A stretch of 64,000 bases of DNA from Phocaeicola plebeius DSM 17135 (lineage in GTDB: Bacteria > Bacteroidota > Bacteroidia > Bacteroidales > Bacteroidaceae): the NCBI RefSeq assembly GCF_000187895.1, contig NZ_DS990118.1, positions 221,258 to 285,257 of the forward strand, given 5' to 3'. A program made the translations under genes and the position numbers. Below, piece by piece: positions 35,958 to 44,268 of this stretch; position 1 is the first letter of the stretch; every line of letters starts with the position of its first letter. The notes under the pieces were generated by a model, which saw nothing but the letters and a program-made list of their open reading frames with translations, did not search any database and had not been told where the DNA came from.

Positions 35958-37076
35958 TTAATTATTTATAGACATCGGCATTAATAAGTAAGTAAGGCTG
36001 CGTTCTTCTTCATCGCAGCGAGATAAAACAGCCGCTCTTGACGGGTCCGTCATGGATATAGAAATGTCTTCTGAGGGAATACTATTCACAAGTTCTATCA
36101 AGAAACCGCTCTTAAATCCTATCTCAATGGCTTCACACCCATCCTGCAAAATCACAGTTTCTTCCGCAGACTTGGAAAAATCGAAATCATGGGCAGTTAT
36201 AAGCAGGGAACTCTTATCGAATTTTAGGACAACCAAAGAGGAAGAGATATTGCAGAATACCGAAACACGCTTTAAAGCCGCCAATAAGTCATTTCTTTTT
36301 AGAACTACTCGCTTGGACTGATTTTGAGGAATGACCGCACGGTAATTGGGATATCGTCCTTCTATCATTCGGCACACAAGCCGATAAGAGTCAAAATCAA
36401 ACTGAACATTAGTTCTATTCACTTTTACTTCCAATTCCAAGCAATCTTCCGGAACCAGATTGGAAAGCAATTTTGCAAACTTGCTCGGAAGAATAAATCC
36501 GGCGCGCTCCTTACGTGTATATGAAGCCGGCAGTTCAACCATTGCCAACCGACTGCCATCTGTACCGACATAAGAAGTCTTTTCCAAATCTATGTCAAAA
36601 TAGACTCCGTTCATCGTAGGACGAAGTTCGTCATTTGCACTGCAGAACTGAACTTGGCGAACCCCATACAGCAAGTCATTACCTGATAGCAGAAACGAAT
36701 GACTACTATCATCAATATTCATTTCCGGATATTGCTTGCCATCCTCAATAGGCATGGTAAATTTTCCGTTTGCATACTTGACTATCATTTCCTTTTCATA
36801 AATGGAAATGGTTAAAGGCTGTTCGGACATTTCTTTTAAACCATCCAATAATGTCTTGGCACTTGCCAAAAAAGAACGGTTTACGAAATCCGCCTTGCCA
36901 TCCACATTGGTAGATATGCGGCCACCTTCCTCACCGGCCGTTACTTGAATAAAGCCTGATTCGTCAATGACAAACAAAAAATTGTCATAAGCCGGCAATG
37001 TGTTCTTTGGCTGAATGATTCTGCCTACTGATTTCAGTTTGTCTAATAATGCTGTTTTTGAAACAAGTATTTCCAT
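35958..37076 (-). CDS. dnaN: DNA polymerase III sliding clamp, phage copy
   Basis: A 372-residue beta clamp: the three-fold repeat is visible as KTALLDKLKSVGRIIQPKN, VGTDGSRLAMVEL and the C-terminal YLLMPMSIN. It forms a ring on DNA that holds polymerases. It is a full-length protein and probably separate from the chromosomal dnaN. It opens the replication operon downstream of a strong promoter at 37211-37241. A self-encoded clamp lets the phage recruit its own partners. Confidence 0.93.
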   Translation of the reverse strand: MEILVSKTALLDKLKSVGRIIQPKNTLPAYDNFLFVIDESGFIQVTAGEEGGRISTNVDGKADFVNRSFLASAKTLLDGLKEMSEQPLTISIYEKEMIVKYANGKFTMPIEDGKQYPEMNIDDSSHSFLLSGNDLLYGVRQVQFCSANDELRPTMNGVYFDIDLEKTSYVGTDGSRLAMVELPASYTRKERAGFILPSKFAKLLSNLVPEDCLELEVKVNRTNVQFDFDSYRLVCRMIEGRYPNYRAVIPQNQSKRVVLKRNDLLAALKRVSVFCNISSSLVVLKFDKSSLLITAHDFDFSKSAEETVILQDGCEAIEIGFKSGFLIELVNSIPSEDISISMTDPSRAAVLSRCDEEERSLTYLLMPMSINN

Positions 37077-37257
37077 GTGTCATTTGTTTTATGGCACATA
37101 GCAAAGAGAAGAATGTGTTAGAAGTGAAAAATGCTGTTTTCAATATGTTATAAACAGCAAAAGCCGGATAAATTTAGTATTTTATCCAGCTCGTAACCAA
37201 TTGCTCGGTGCAAATATAGAAAGAGTTTATTTCACAACAAACTTTTTCAGACTTTTT
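37077..37257 (-). promoter_or_regulatory. Replication operon promoter and structured leader
   Basis: The minus strand has a near perfect Bacteroidota promoter: TTTG (37241-37238), 19 bp, TATATTTG (37218-37211). The 135-nt leader before dnaN contains the 15-bp repeat (37201-37187), a hairpin GGATAAA/TTTATCC and a hairpin GCTGTTT/AAACAGC followed by ATTTTTC. The last may act as attenuator. This is the best promoter in the prophage part of the window. Confidence 0.75.
37187..37201. repeat. 15-bp direct repeat, copy 1
   Basis: CAGCTCGTAACCAAT occurs here and again at 38671-38685, in the same orientation, one copy on each side of the integrase gene. It may be an integrase arm-type site or a duplicated attachment core. 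Confidence 0.6.
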
Positions 37258-38535
37258 TTATTCATTTTTCTTCAAAAGGTCCAAAACAGCCCTATTTGCC
37301 TTGTCGCAAATGGAATAATCAATATCAATATAGATATCCGCCATTTTAAAATCATTGTTCACGTGCCCAAGGCAAAAATCAACATCCGCTTTGGCTATCC
37401 CGGCTTTATTTCTTGCTATACTTGCCCAACTATGGCGGGCCCAGTTGGTAGATAGTTGTACCCCTAATCCAAGCTGCTTGGAAACCAGCTTCAGCTCTTT
37501 ATTGACCGCTTTCAGGAAATTATTATAGTCGGTATATCTCATACGGAAATAAGACAAGAATGTACCATTGCTATAATAATCAAGCAGAGGGCGCAACTCC
37601 GGTTCCACCCTTACAGATAAAGGCACATAACTCTTGTTGTCTATCGTCGTCTCTTTTGAACGCCTATATTCAACCCTGCCGTAAGTCTCGTTGGCCAAAG
37701 AGAAAAAATCTTTCATGTTAATACCCATCAAGTAGAACAACATCATAAAGACATCACGTGCCATGGCTGTACGCGGATTATCAAACCGGGCATCCCTAAT
37801 CCTTTTAATGGCATCTATCGGCAGGCTTTTCCGTTTCCGTATATACTCCGGTATCACAACACGGGAAAAAGGATTGTTCGGGATACGTATTATATCATAA
37901 TCTTCATTATTGAAATGCTTCCTTGCTTTATTATACAAAGAACGAATACCGCGAAGGTAATTATTAACTGTGCCCGGCTCCATTCTCCGCTGCACATCAG
38001 CAACCCCGTCAACTTTACTCCTCACTATGATTACCCGATTCTCAAGGTATTCTTTAAAACTTTCCAGGGTTTTCGATTTTATATCCTTGGCATCAATACG
38101 CTTAGAACCATAGAAAGCTATAAAAGCATTAATGGATGACTCATACCAGTTGGCAGTCTTTCTTTTAACTGTTTTTGTTATAATTCCTCTTGCAAATTCC
38201 ACAAAATCAATAAATTCACTTTCAGGAGAAGCTATTTTCAATACTTCTTCTTTTAACTCCGAACAGCTCATTTTTGCCGTTCGGGTACTGCCAAGCTTTA
38301 TATATGCGCCACGATACTTCTGCACCAGATTGGTTATTTCATAGTTCAAATTCTCGCTATTAGCTGATAATGAAGATATTGAACCGTCCTCATTCATCAA
38401 ATTAGGCTCTATGAAATATTCTGTAGGAATATACTGGGCCGAACTGTTATGATAGACCCTTATTTTAACATTGGTAGTGCCATCTTTTTTCAGATGACGG
38501 CCACCTTGAAACACCACTGCTTTAAATGTTGCCAT
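37258..38535 (-). CDS. int: Tyrosine-type integrase, Bacteroidetes family
   Basis: A 425-residue site-specific recombinase. N-terminal arm-binding domain, SAM-like core-binding domain (about 105-205), and catalytic domain with conserved lysine (GRVEYRRSKET), NWARHSWASIARN, LGH and the tyrosine in DIYIDIDY. The usual first catalytic arginine is replaced in LFYLMGINMKDFF, as is common in Bacteroidetes recombinases. It lies next to four tRNA-Val genes, its likely target. It catalyses integration and excision of the prophage. Confidence 0.92.
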   Translation of the reverse strand: MATFKAVVFQGGRHLKKDGTTNVKIRVYHNSSAQYIPTEYFIEPNLMNEDGSISSLSANSENLNYEITNLVQKYRGAYIKLGSTRTAKMSCSELKEEVLKIASPESEFIDFVEFARGIITKTVKRKTANWYESSINAFIAFYGSKRIDAKDIKSKTLESFKEYLENRVIIVRSKVDGVADVQRRMEPGTVNNYLRGIRSLYNKARKHFNNEDYDIIRIPNNPFSRVVIPEYIRKRKSLPIDAIKRIRDARFDNPRTAMARDVFMMLFYLMGINMKDFFSLANETYGRVEYRRSKETTIDNKSYVPLSVRVEPELRPLLDYYSNGTFLSYFRMRYTDYNNFLKAVNKELKLVSKQLGLGVQLSTNWARHSWASIARNKAGIAKADVDFCLGHVNNDFKMADIYIDIDYSICDKANRAVLDLLKKNE

Positions 38536-38641
38536 ACTTCATTTCCAAAATTGGCAGCATTGCATCGAAATGTTATAAGATAGTTATAAGAAAACCCACC
38601 CTTATTTGCATTTAAACAGGCTCAAATAAGAGCCGTTTGAC

Positions 38642-38678
38642 AAAAAAGGACGAGCCGACGCAAAACGCATCAGCTCGT
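38642..38678 (-). terminator. Terminator of the tRNA-Val operon
   Basis: On the minus strand a 12-bp stem (38678-38667 with 38661-38650, two G-U pairs) with a short loop is followed by TCCTTTTTT-type tail. It lies about 55 nt after the last tRNA-Val and before the integrase. Its 5' arm overlaps copy 2 of the 15-bp repeat. Confidence 0.75.
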
Positions 38679-38685
38679 AACCAAT
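38671..38685. repeat. 15-bp direct repeat, copy 2
   Basis: Identical to 37187-37201. This copy forms part of the tRNA operon terminator stem, which makes a site on the host side of the junction plausible. Confidence 0.6.
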
Positions 38686-38730
38686 AATTATTTCCTTAGT
38701 AATCAGCCTCATAGGAGACTTTTGCTCGTG

Positions 38731-38805
38731 TGGGCGTTGACGGATTCGAACCGCCGACCCTCTGCTTGTAAGGCAGATGCTCTGAACCAGCTGAGCTAAA
38801 CGCCC
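38731..38805 (-). tRNA. tRNA-Val (anticodon TAC), copy 4 of transcript
   Basis: A complete cloverleaf on the minus strand: acceptor GGGCGTT/AACGCCC, D arm, anticodon loop CTTACAA (TAC, valine), T arm GGCGG-TTCGAAT-CCGTC. Discriminator A at 38731; no encoded CCA. It is the last of four near-identical tandem copies, closest to the prophage. Confidence 0.95.
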
Positions 38806-38838
38806 AATAGGGGGAAAGTTGACAATTATATTTCGGTG

Positions 38839-38913
38839 TGGGCGTTGACGGATTCGAACCGCCGACCCTCTGCTTGTAAGGCAGATGCTCTGAACCAGCT
38901 GAGCTAAACGCCC
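38839..38913 (-). tRNA. tRNA-Val (anticodon TAC), copy 3 of transcript
   Basis: Same 75-nt cloverleaf and anticodon loop CTTACAA as its neighbours, separated from them by 33 and 22 nt. All four copies are read as one transcript from the promoter at 39151-39181. Confidence 0.95.
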
Positions 38914-38935
38914 GAATAATCTTTCTTTTTGGAGG

Positions 38936-39010
38936 TGGGCGTTGACGGATTCGAACCGCCGACCCTCTGCTTGTAAGGCAGATGCTCTGAACCAGCTGAG
39001 CTAAACGCCC
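38936..39010 (-). tRNA. tRNA-Val (anticodon TAC), copy 2 of transcript
   Basis: Same 75-nt cloverleaf and anticodon loop CTTACAA. The mature sequence looks identical to the other copies; only the spacers differ. Confidence 0.95.
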
Positions 39011-39049
39011 CAAAAAGAAAAAGCAATGATTTACGAGAAATTCGTTAAG

Positions 39050-39124
39050 TGGGCGTTGACGGATTCGAACCGCCGACCCTCTGCTTGTAAGGCAGATGCT
39101 CTGAACCAGCTGAGCTAAACGCCC
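39050..39124 (-). tRNA. tRNA-Val (anticodon TAC), copy 1 of transcript
   Basis: Same 75-nt cloverleaf and anticodon loop CTTACAA. First gene of the tandem, 26 nt from the -7 box of its promoter. Confidence 0.95.
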
Positions 39125-39150
39125 GATAGTCTCGTTCTCAATTGCGGTTG

Positions 39151-39181
39151 CAAAGGTACAACTAAATTTGTAATCTGCAAA
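39151..39181 (-). promoter_or_regulatory. tRNA-Val operon promoter
   Basis: A perfect Bacteroidota primary promoter on the minus strand: TTTG (39181-39178), a 19-bp gap, TACCTTTG (39158-39151). It fits strong stable-RNA transcription. Confidence 0.85.
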
Positions 39182-39297
39182 CTTTTGAGTTGTTTTTTTA
39201 TCAAAAAGTGAAAAAAGAGAATAATGAAGGGACTAAAAATCCATTCTATAAGGAAAATTTCACAAGAAAGAACCGACACAAATCAAATTATTGTACG

Positions 39298-39305
39298 TAA
39301 CTTTG
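39298..39305 (+). promoter_or_regulatory. -7 box for folP-cdaA
   Basis: TAACTTTG matches the TAnnTTTG box; no clear -33. Transcription would start near 39312, so the FolP start may be the second ATG at 39331 rather than 39316. Confidence 0.5.
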
Positions 39306-39315
39306 CAAGGCTAAA

Positions 39316-40179
39316 ATGAAGGAAAAACAAATGGAAGAAACGTTTGCAAAATACATCAATGTCAACGGAGAACTGATGGACTTATCCCGTCCTCAGGTGA
39401 TGGGCATCCTCAATGTAACCCCCGATTCTTTTTATGCTGACAGCCGTAAACAAGCGGAAGAAGATATTATCAATCGGGTACATCAGATTATAGAGGAGGG
39501 AGGCCGCATTATTGACATTGGCGCCTATTCTTCACGCCCAGATGCCGAAGATGTATCTCCAGAAGAAGAAATGCAACGACTAAAACACGGTTTACAAGTT
39601 ATCCGAAGAGAGTTCCCTGATGCCATTGTTTCTGTCGACACCTTCCGTGCCGACGTAGCCCGAATGTGCGTAGAAGAATACGGTACGGCAATCATCAATG
39701 ACATTTCTGCCGGCGACTTGGATGCAAACATGTTTTCCACTGTAGCAAAATTGAAAGTGCCCTACATCATGATGCACATGCAGGGAAATCCACAAAACAT
39801 GCAAAAGAATCCGCATTACCAGCATCCGGTTAAAGAAATCATCCTTTATTTTGCTGAAAAAATCGAGAAGATCCGGGCTGCAGGTGTAAAAGACCTTATT
39901 ATAGATCCAGGATTTGGTTTCGGAAAAACCCTGGAGCATAATTATAACATACTGAATAAACTGGAAGAGTTCTCCATATTCCAACTTCCGATACTTGTAG
40001 GAGTATCCCGCAAATCGATGATTTATAAATTATTGGGAGGAGGACCTGAAAATGCCCTGAACGGAACAACTGCCATACACGCCATTGCCTTGATGAAAGG
40101 CGCTAACCTGCTCAGGGTACATGATGTAAAAGCAGCCGTAGAAACCGTCCGGATTTTCAATGCCCTGCAAAACCAATGA
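39316..40179 (+). CDS. folP: Dihydropteroate synthase
   Basis: A 287-residue enzyme joining para-aminobenzoate and hydroxymethyl-dihydropterin diphosphate to dihydropteroate in folate synthesis; the sulfonamide target. Visible: VMGILNVTPDSFYADSR at the start, SVDTFRADVARMC, ISAGDLD, MHMQGNPQNMQ, and the late VGVSRKSMI. It is followed by cdaA 33 bp later. A shorter start at 39331 is possible. Confidence 0.95.
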   Translation: MKEKQMEETFAKYINVNGELMDLSRPQVMGILNVTPDSFYADSRKQAEEDIINRVHQIIEEGGRIIDIGAYSSRPDAEDVSPEEEMQRLKHGLQVIRREFPDAIVSVDTFRADVARMCVEEYGTAIINDISAGDLDANMFSTVAKLKVPYIMMHMQGNPQNMQKNPHYQHPVKEIILYFAEKIEKIRAAGVKDLIIDPGFGFGKTLEHNYNILNKLEEFSIFQLPILVGVSRKSMIYKLLGGGPENALNGTTAIHAIALMKGANLLRVHDVKAAVETVRIFNALQNQ

Positions 40180-40212
40180 TTTAAGACACGAACTTCAACA
40201 TACTTTTAAATT

Positions 40213-40992
40213 ATGCCTTTCGACATCTACATACTCAGTTTCAAAGATATACTCGACATTCTGCTGGTAGCCTTTCTGTTATACAAGTCCTACAAGCTGA
40301 TGAAGTCGTCGGGCTCCATTAATATCTTCATCGGCATCCTGGTATTCATTATCATTTGGGTAATCGTGTCACAGGTACTCCAGATGAGACTATTAGGTTC
40401 CATTTTTGACAAACTGGTGAGTGTAGGAGTTATCGCACTTATTGTCTTGTTCCAAGACGAGATACGTCATTTCCTATTGTCATTAGGTTCCAGACACCGC
40501 AGCAACAGCCTGTTCCGTTTCCTGAAAGGCAACAAAAAAACGGACACAGAAAAAGAAGACATCATGCCCATCGTGATGGCCTGCCTGAATATGAGTAAAG
40601 GTAAAGTAGGAGCACTGATTGTGATAGAAAAGGATTTCCCGTTGGATGACATTGTCCGTACAGGCGACCTGATTGATGCCAATATCAACCAGCGTCTCAT
40701 TGAAAATATCTTCTTCAAGAACAGCCCGTTGCACGATGGAGCCATGATTATCAGTCACAAACGGATAAAAGCAGCCGGATGCATTCTTCCAGTTTCACAC
40801 AACCTGGAAATCCCTAAAGAATTAGGACTTCGCCATCGCGCCGCCTTAGGTGTATCACAAGAAACGGATGCCATGGCCATCATTGTATCCGAAGAAACTG
40901 GCGGCATTTCCATTGCCTACCACGGACAATTCCATTTGAAGTTAACGGCAGAAGAACTGGAACGTATGCTGACGGCAGACAACCGGATGTAA
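40213..40992 (+). CDS. cdaA: Diadenylate cyclase, membrane type
   Basis: A 259-residue protein with three N-terminal membrane segments (first 75 residues) and a DAC domain that joins two ATP into cyclic di-AMP, a regulator of potassium and osmotic balance. Visible: SPLHDGAMII (DGA motif) and LRHRAALGVSQ (RHR motif). It follows folP on the same strand, a pairing seen in Bacteroidales. The C-terminal tail is short, so control is probably through the membrane part. Confidence 0.93.
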   Translation: MPFDIYILSFKDILDILLVAFLLYKSYKLMKSSGSINIFIGILVFIIIWVIVSQVLQMRLLGSIFDKLVSVGVIALIVLFQDEIRHFLLSLGSRHRSNSLFRFLKGNKKTDTEKEDIMPIVMACLNMSKGKVGALIVIEKDFPLDDIVRTGDLIDANINQRLIENIFFKNSPLHDGAMIISHKRIKAAGCILPVSHNLEIPKELGLRHRAALGVSQETDAMAIIVSEETGGISIAYHGQFHLKLTAEELERMLTADNRM

Positions 40993-40994
40993 CT

Positions 40995-42020
40995 TCAATC
41001 CAGCATCAGATTCATATAAGGAGACTTTCCGTCAAACAACAATCGGGTAAGTTCATTGATAGAAACCACTTGATAAGTCCGTTCTTTCAATTCACCTCTA
41101 GAATATATTCCTCCTTCCAAGTTATGCCAACCGTTATTTTGCGGAAGAGCCTCATCTCCTTCTACTTTAAAATAATGGTTTCCAGTCCATATTCCTGTCA
41201 ACAATCTGAACAATGCTTCTACATGAATGATTCTTGCCATCCCCAACTCATAAGGCTGACCCTCGGAGCAAGAATCGCATTCCAACTCCATTACACCGTA
41301 ATGAGAAGACAACCCACGCAGCATAGCGTGTTCAACGGTCTTATCCCTGCATACCACTTCCTTGATTATCAGTTTTTCCTCATCCGGCAAACAGAAGCAA
41401 AGTCCTTGCAGCTCATCTTCCTCTACAGCTCCCCACAACTGACCTCCCGACAAAAGTAAATCTGCTAATATGATGTGGAAATCTTCCCAATTATGCTGTA
41501 TGCGGTTTTCACAATCAGCCTGAAAATGGTCATAAAAACGGAAAGCAGCCCCGCACAAAGTACCTTCAGGGGAGATTTCAACCAATTTCCACCGATTGAA
41601 AAAGTTTTCAACAGGCAAACAAGAAGCTGTTAATAACTTTTTTCTCCGTTGAAAACAAAGAGTATACCCCGAACGAGCATAGTAACCTTTCAACCACTCT
41701 TCCGCAGGTATCAAAGTGGAGAACAGAACCCCTTCCCGAAACATACTCTGATGAGCCTGGGCCAGCAACTTCCGCATCACTCCCCGCTCTCGATGTGCCG
41801 GATGCGTACAAGCGCCCGAAATATAGGCTACCGGCACGTTCATACCTTCGTACGTCAACCGATACGGAATACGTTGTAAGGCAGCTATTACCCGCCCGTC
41901 CGATTCCATATACTCATTCAGGGAATCAGCATACCGGCAACCGAAATAAAGATCCATGAACGCTTCCGAGTCATGAAAGCAAGTTGCCCATAACCTTCTG
42001 ACTTGCTCTTTTACACTCAT
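40995..42020 (-). CDS. GNAT-family acetyltransferase
   Basis: A 341-residue protein. Residues 1-150 carry a GNAT domain (YISGACTHPAHRERGVMRKLL is the acetyl-CoA site), and the rest forms a second GNAT-like and a sterol-carrier-like part, the layout of Eis-type proteins. Substrate unknown. Its start overlaps the end of the DUF2156 gene by 4 bp, so both are co-translated. It is convergent with cdaA and their ends are 2 bp apart. Confidence 0.85.
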   Translation of the reverse strand: MSVKEQVRRLWATCFHDSEAFMDLYFGCRYADSLNEYMESDGRVIAALQRIPYRLTYEGMNVPVAYISGACTHPAHRERGVMRKLLAQAHQSMFREGVLFSTLIPAEEWLKGYYARSGYTLCFQRRKKLLTASCLPVENFFNRWKLVEISPEGTLCGAAFRFYDHFQADCENRIQHNWEDFHIILADLLLSGGQLWGAVEEDELQGLCFCLPDEEKLIIKEVVCRDKTVEHAMLRGLSSHYGVMELECDSCSEGQPYELGMARIIHVEALFRLLTGIWTGNHYFKVEGDEALPQNNGWHNLEGGIYSRGELKERTYQVVSINELTRLLFDGKSPYMNLMLD

Positions 42021-42910
42021 TTCAATTCCGCCATGTATTTTTCAAGAATCACTTCCGGCTGATAAGAAAGCTTGGCTTTCCGGAGTCCTTCCAATCCCAA
42101 GTCTTCCTCCCGGTTGATATAGATGTACTGTGAAGGAATATGATTGGCAAACTCATAATTAATCATGGCATACGCTCCCTCTACAGCCGTATTGGCTTTT
42201 TCCACACACGTATCGAAAGTTGTTTGGTTGATAGGGGCCCCAAAAGTAAAGGCTACAATCTCATCCTCCACATAAAGTACCCCTCCAATCACGTCCAATT
42301 GCTCCAAATGCTGCAAGGCAGCTGTCATGGAGCGACGTTCGTTCTCCAAGGCCTGATTCTCCGCGCAATTATTCGCCCGGCACCACTGAGTTTCCAGCTC
42401 CAAACATGCGGGAATCAAGTCGGAAGTCAAAGGTTTATATGTATAATTCGGATAATTACTCCTGAACTTATTCAGATGATTTCGTTTAGGCTGAAACTTT
42501 TTTCCTTTCAATGTGGACAAGTCGGAACGCAGATAAATGTAATCAGCATAATCCCGGTCGGAAACAAAATTAAAACGATCCGGGAAAGCATTTTCCAGCT
42601 CTGCACGCATATTGGCGCATACACCTAGCAAACGGAAAGGAGCGCCTTGACTTTTTGCATCTTCCATCAACGCTTCAATCACCGGACGAATATCACTTCC
42701 TTCACCTACAGGCATCATATAGGCCAGCTGTCCGTCCGCATAGAAACGAAACAGCAAAAAGCCATTCATTTCTGCAATCTCCGTCTGATACAGGAAACGC
42801 CAGCTGTACAGATTCACAAACGACAAATCACAATTACGCCGTGGACTGCACAATGTATATTTCTGCACAGTTTCCTTATCACTCAGGTCTATCGGTTTAA
42901 ATGCTATCAT
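42017..42910 (-). CDS. DUF2156-family protein
   Basis: A 297-residue protein from ATG 42910 (MIAFKPIDLSDKETVQKYTL). The pair of GNAT-like halves is that of the C-terminal domain of phosphatidylglycerol lysyltransferase, without its membrane part: KKFQPKRNHLNKFRSNYPNY and AFTFGAPINQTTFDTCVEKA are typical. It probably transfers an aminoacyl or acyl group; the substrate is unknown. A longer reading to 42964 adds a poor lead. Confidence 0.85.
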   Translation of the reverse strand: MIAFKPIDLSDKETVQKYTLCSPRRNCDLSFVNLYSWRFLYQTEIAEMNGFLLFRFYADGQLAYMMPVGEGSDIRPVIEALMEDAKSQGAPFRLLGVCANMRAELENAFPDRFNFVSDRDYADYIYLRSDLSTLKGKKFQPKRNHLNKFRSNYPNYTYKPLTSDLIPACLELETQWCRANNCAENQALENERRSMTAALQHLEQLDVIGGVLYVEDEIVAFTFGAPINQTTFDTCVEKANTAVEGAYAMINYEFANHIPSQYIYINREEDLGLEGLRKAKLSYQPEVILEKYMAELK

Positions 42911-43005
42911 ATAGGTGTTTCTTTTTCGTTTCGAACAAATACTTACAACTGAAAAAAATAACAAATCAGCCGGTCATTCAGTTCATTCCATACAAGAGCA
43001 AAATC

Positions 43006-43701
43006 TTAATACAATCCTAAGATATGCAAAATTGTAGGCGAAAGCAAAGCAGTAAGAATTCCGTTCAAGGTCAGTCCCAGACTTGCGTATGCACCATACT
43101 TGCCACTCACTTCCATGGCACGTGAAGTACCGACTGCATGACTGGCTGTTCCCATGGACAATCCCTGCGCAATCGGGCTGGCTACACGCCCTACCTGAAG
43201 CAGTTTAAATCCGCAGATAGCTCCAAACAATCCGACCACAATAACCACAGCAGCCGTCAGTGAAGGAATCCCTCCTACCGCATTCGACACCTCCATGGCA
43301 ATCGGAGTAGTCACAGACTTTGGAGCCAATGACATAATCACTTCTGGAGAGGCCCCCATCAATTTGGCAATAATCGTCACCGAAACCAGCCCGACCACAC
43401 AACCGGCCAACTGCGAAATCAGAATCGGCATCAGCTGTTTCTTTATCATGCGCAACTGCAGGTACAAAGGTACCCCCAATGCCACGACGGCCGGCTTTAA
43501 CCAAAATTCTACCAACGAACCAGCCTCGGAGTAAGTTTCATAAGAAACCCCCGTAAACTGAAGAAAACAGATTAACATAGCTATTGCCACAAGGATAGGA
43601 TTCAACAGCACCCATCCAGTTTTTTTCTGCAACAATTTTGACAAAAAGAAAAAGCCAAACGTAATGGCCAGCAGAAAAAATTTATTTTCGAAAAAATCCA
43701 T
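43006..43701 (-). CDS. lrgB: LrgB-family membrane protein
   Basis: A 231-residue protein with about six to seven membrane segments. Motifs include SLAPKSVTTPIAMEVS and AVGTSRAMEVSG, the LrgB signature. LrgAB proteins were named for effects on murein hydrolase release and now also tied to pyruvate or glycolate export. It overlaps lrgA by 20 bp. Being beside pta-ackA fits a role in overflow metabolism. Confidence 0.92.
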   Translation of the reverse strand: MDFFENKFFLLAITFGFFFLSKLLQKKTGWVLLNPILVAIAMLICFLQFTGVSYETYSEAGSLVEFWLKPAVVALGVPLYLQLRMIKKQLMPILISQLAGCVVGLVSVTIIAKLMGASPEVIMSLAPKSVTTPIAMEVSNAVGGIPSLTAAVVIVVGLFGAICGFKLLQVGRVASPIAQGLSMGTASHAVGTSRAMEVSGKYGAYASLGLTLNGILTALLSPTILHILGLY

Positions 43702-44032
43702 ACTTACGAACTAATTGATGTACCCAACCTGTTACTACTAAAACCAAAATCGTGCTGACCAGCGTCGCAATTACAATCGGCCAGAACTGCGCTGTAATCA
43801 CATCGAAATAGAGCATCAACGCCACTCCTGACGGCACAAAGAAAAACCCTAAATTTGCTACCAGAAAATTTGTAAGCCCCTGCACCCACTCCAGTTTTAT
43901 CCAGCCCAGCTGAAGAAACAAAGTCAGCAACAGCATGCCAATGATGCTCGAAGGAAGCTTAATACCCGTCAAATAAACAATCAGTTCACCTAACGCCAGA
44001 CATCCAAAAAGAATAGAACACTGTCGAATCAT
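43682..44032 (-). CDS. lrgA: LrgA/CidA-family membrane protein
   Basis: A 116-residue protein from ATG 44032 with four membrane segments and KLPSSIIGMLLLTLFLQLG, the LrgA pattern. A -7-like box TATTTTTG (44071-44064) just upstream supports this start over the longer reading to 44176. Works with lrgB, holin-like family. Confidence 0.88.
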   Translation of the reverse strand: MIRQCSILFGCLALGELIVYLTGIKLPSSIIGMLLLTLFLQLGWIKLEWVQGLTNFLVANLGFFFVPSGVALMLYFDVITAQFWPIVIATLVSTILVLVVTGWVHQLVRKYGFFRK

Positions 44033-44063
44033 AATACCTTTTATTTTATCTTGAAAACCGGTG

Positions 44064-44071
44064 CAAAAATA
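44064..44071 (-). promoter_or_regulatory. -7 box for lrgAB
   Basis: TATTTTTG on the minus strand, about 32 bp before the lrgA ATG; no clear -33. Confidence 0.45.
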
Positions 44072-44169
44072 CATAATCAGAAAAACCAATCTCCTTCTAA
44101 GCCGCTTTTTATTCAAATCTACAAGGGATGGAAAGGTTTTTGCATACTTTAAAGCAAAAAAAATCGCTT

Positions 44170-44205
44170 TTTGCAAACTAGATATTACAAAAATACCTAT
44201 TTTTG
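44170..44205 (+). promoter_or_regulatory. Candidate pta promoter
   Basis: TATTTTTG (44198-44205) with a TTTG (44170-44173) 24 bp upstream, slightly longer spacing than usual. About 64 bp before pta. Confidence 0.4.
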
Positions 44206-44268
44206 CAAGTGGAAAACAAAAAGCTCGTTACCGCACACAACAAGCATTTACAATTTAACATATAAATC

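Larger units (their letters stand above)
1..38700 (-). mobile_element. Siphovirus-like prophage, left end outside the window
   Basis: All genes from the left edge to the integrase at 38535 lie on the minus strand and follow a long-tailed phage order: integrase, replication, DNA modification, terminase, portal, capsid, connectors, tail tube, tail chaperones, tape measure, tail hub, adhesin. The right boundary is put between the integrase and the tRNA-Val genes at 38731; the exact attachment core cannot be fixed because the other end is not visible. Lysis genes and a repressor are absent from the visible part. Whether it can be induced cannot be told, but no structural gene seen here is broken. 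Confidence 0.93.
38536..38730. other. Prophage end / attachment region
   Basis: This spacer between integrase and tRNA-Val holds two GTTATAAG copies 11 bp apart (38572-38579, 38583-38590) upstream of int, inverted repeats CTTATTTG/CAAATAAG and GGCTC/GAGCC, the tRNA operon terminator and copy 2 of the 15-bp repeat. The phage-chromosome junction should be here, but its core cannot be named without the other end. Confidence 0.6.

Noticed and set aside
38696..39013. 105-codon minus-strand frame with a repeated peptide
   Set aside because: It is only the four tRNA-Val genes read as codons; the repeat is the tRNA sequence itself.
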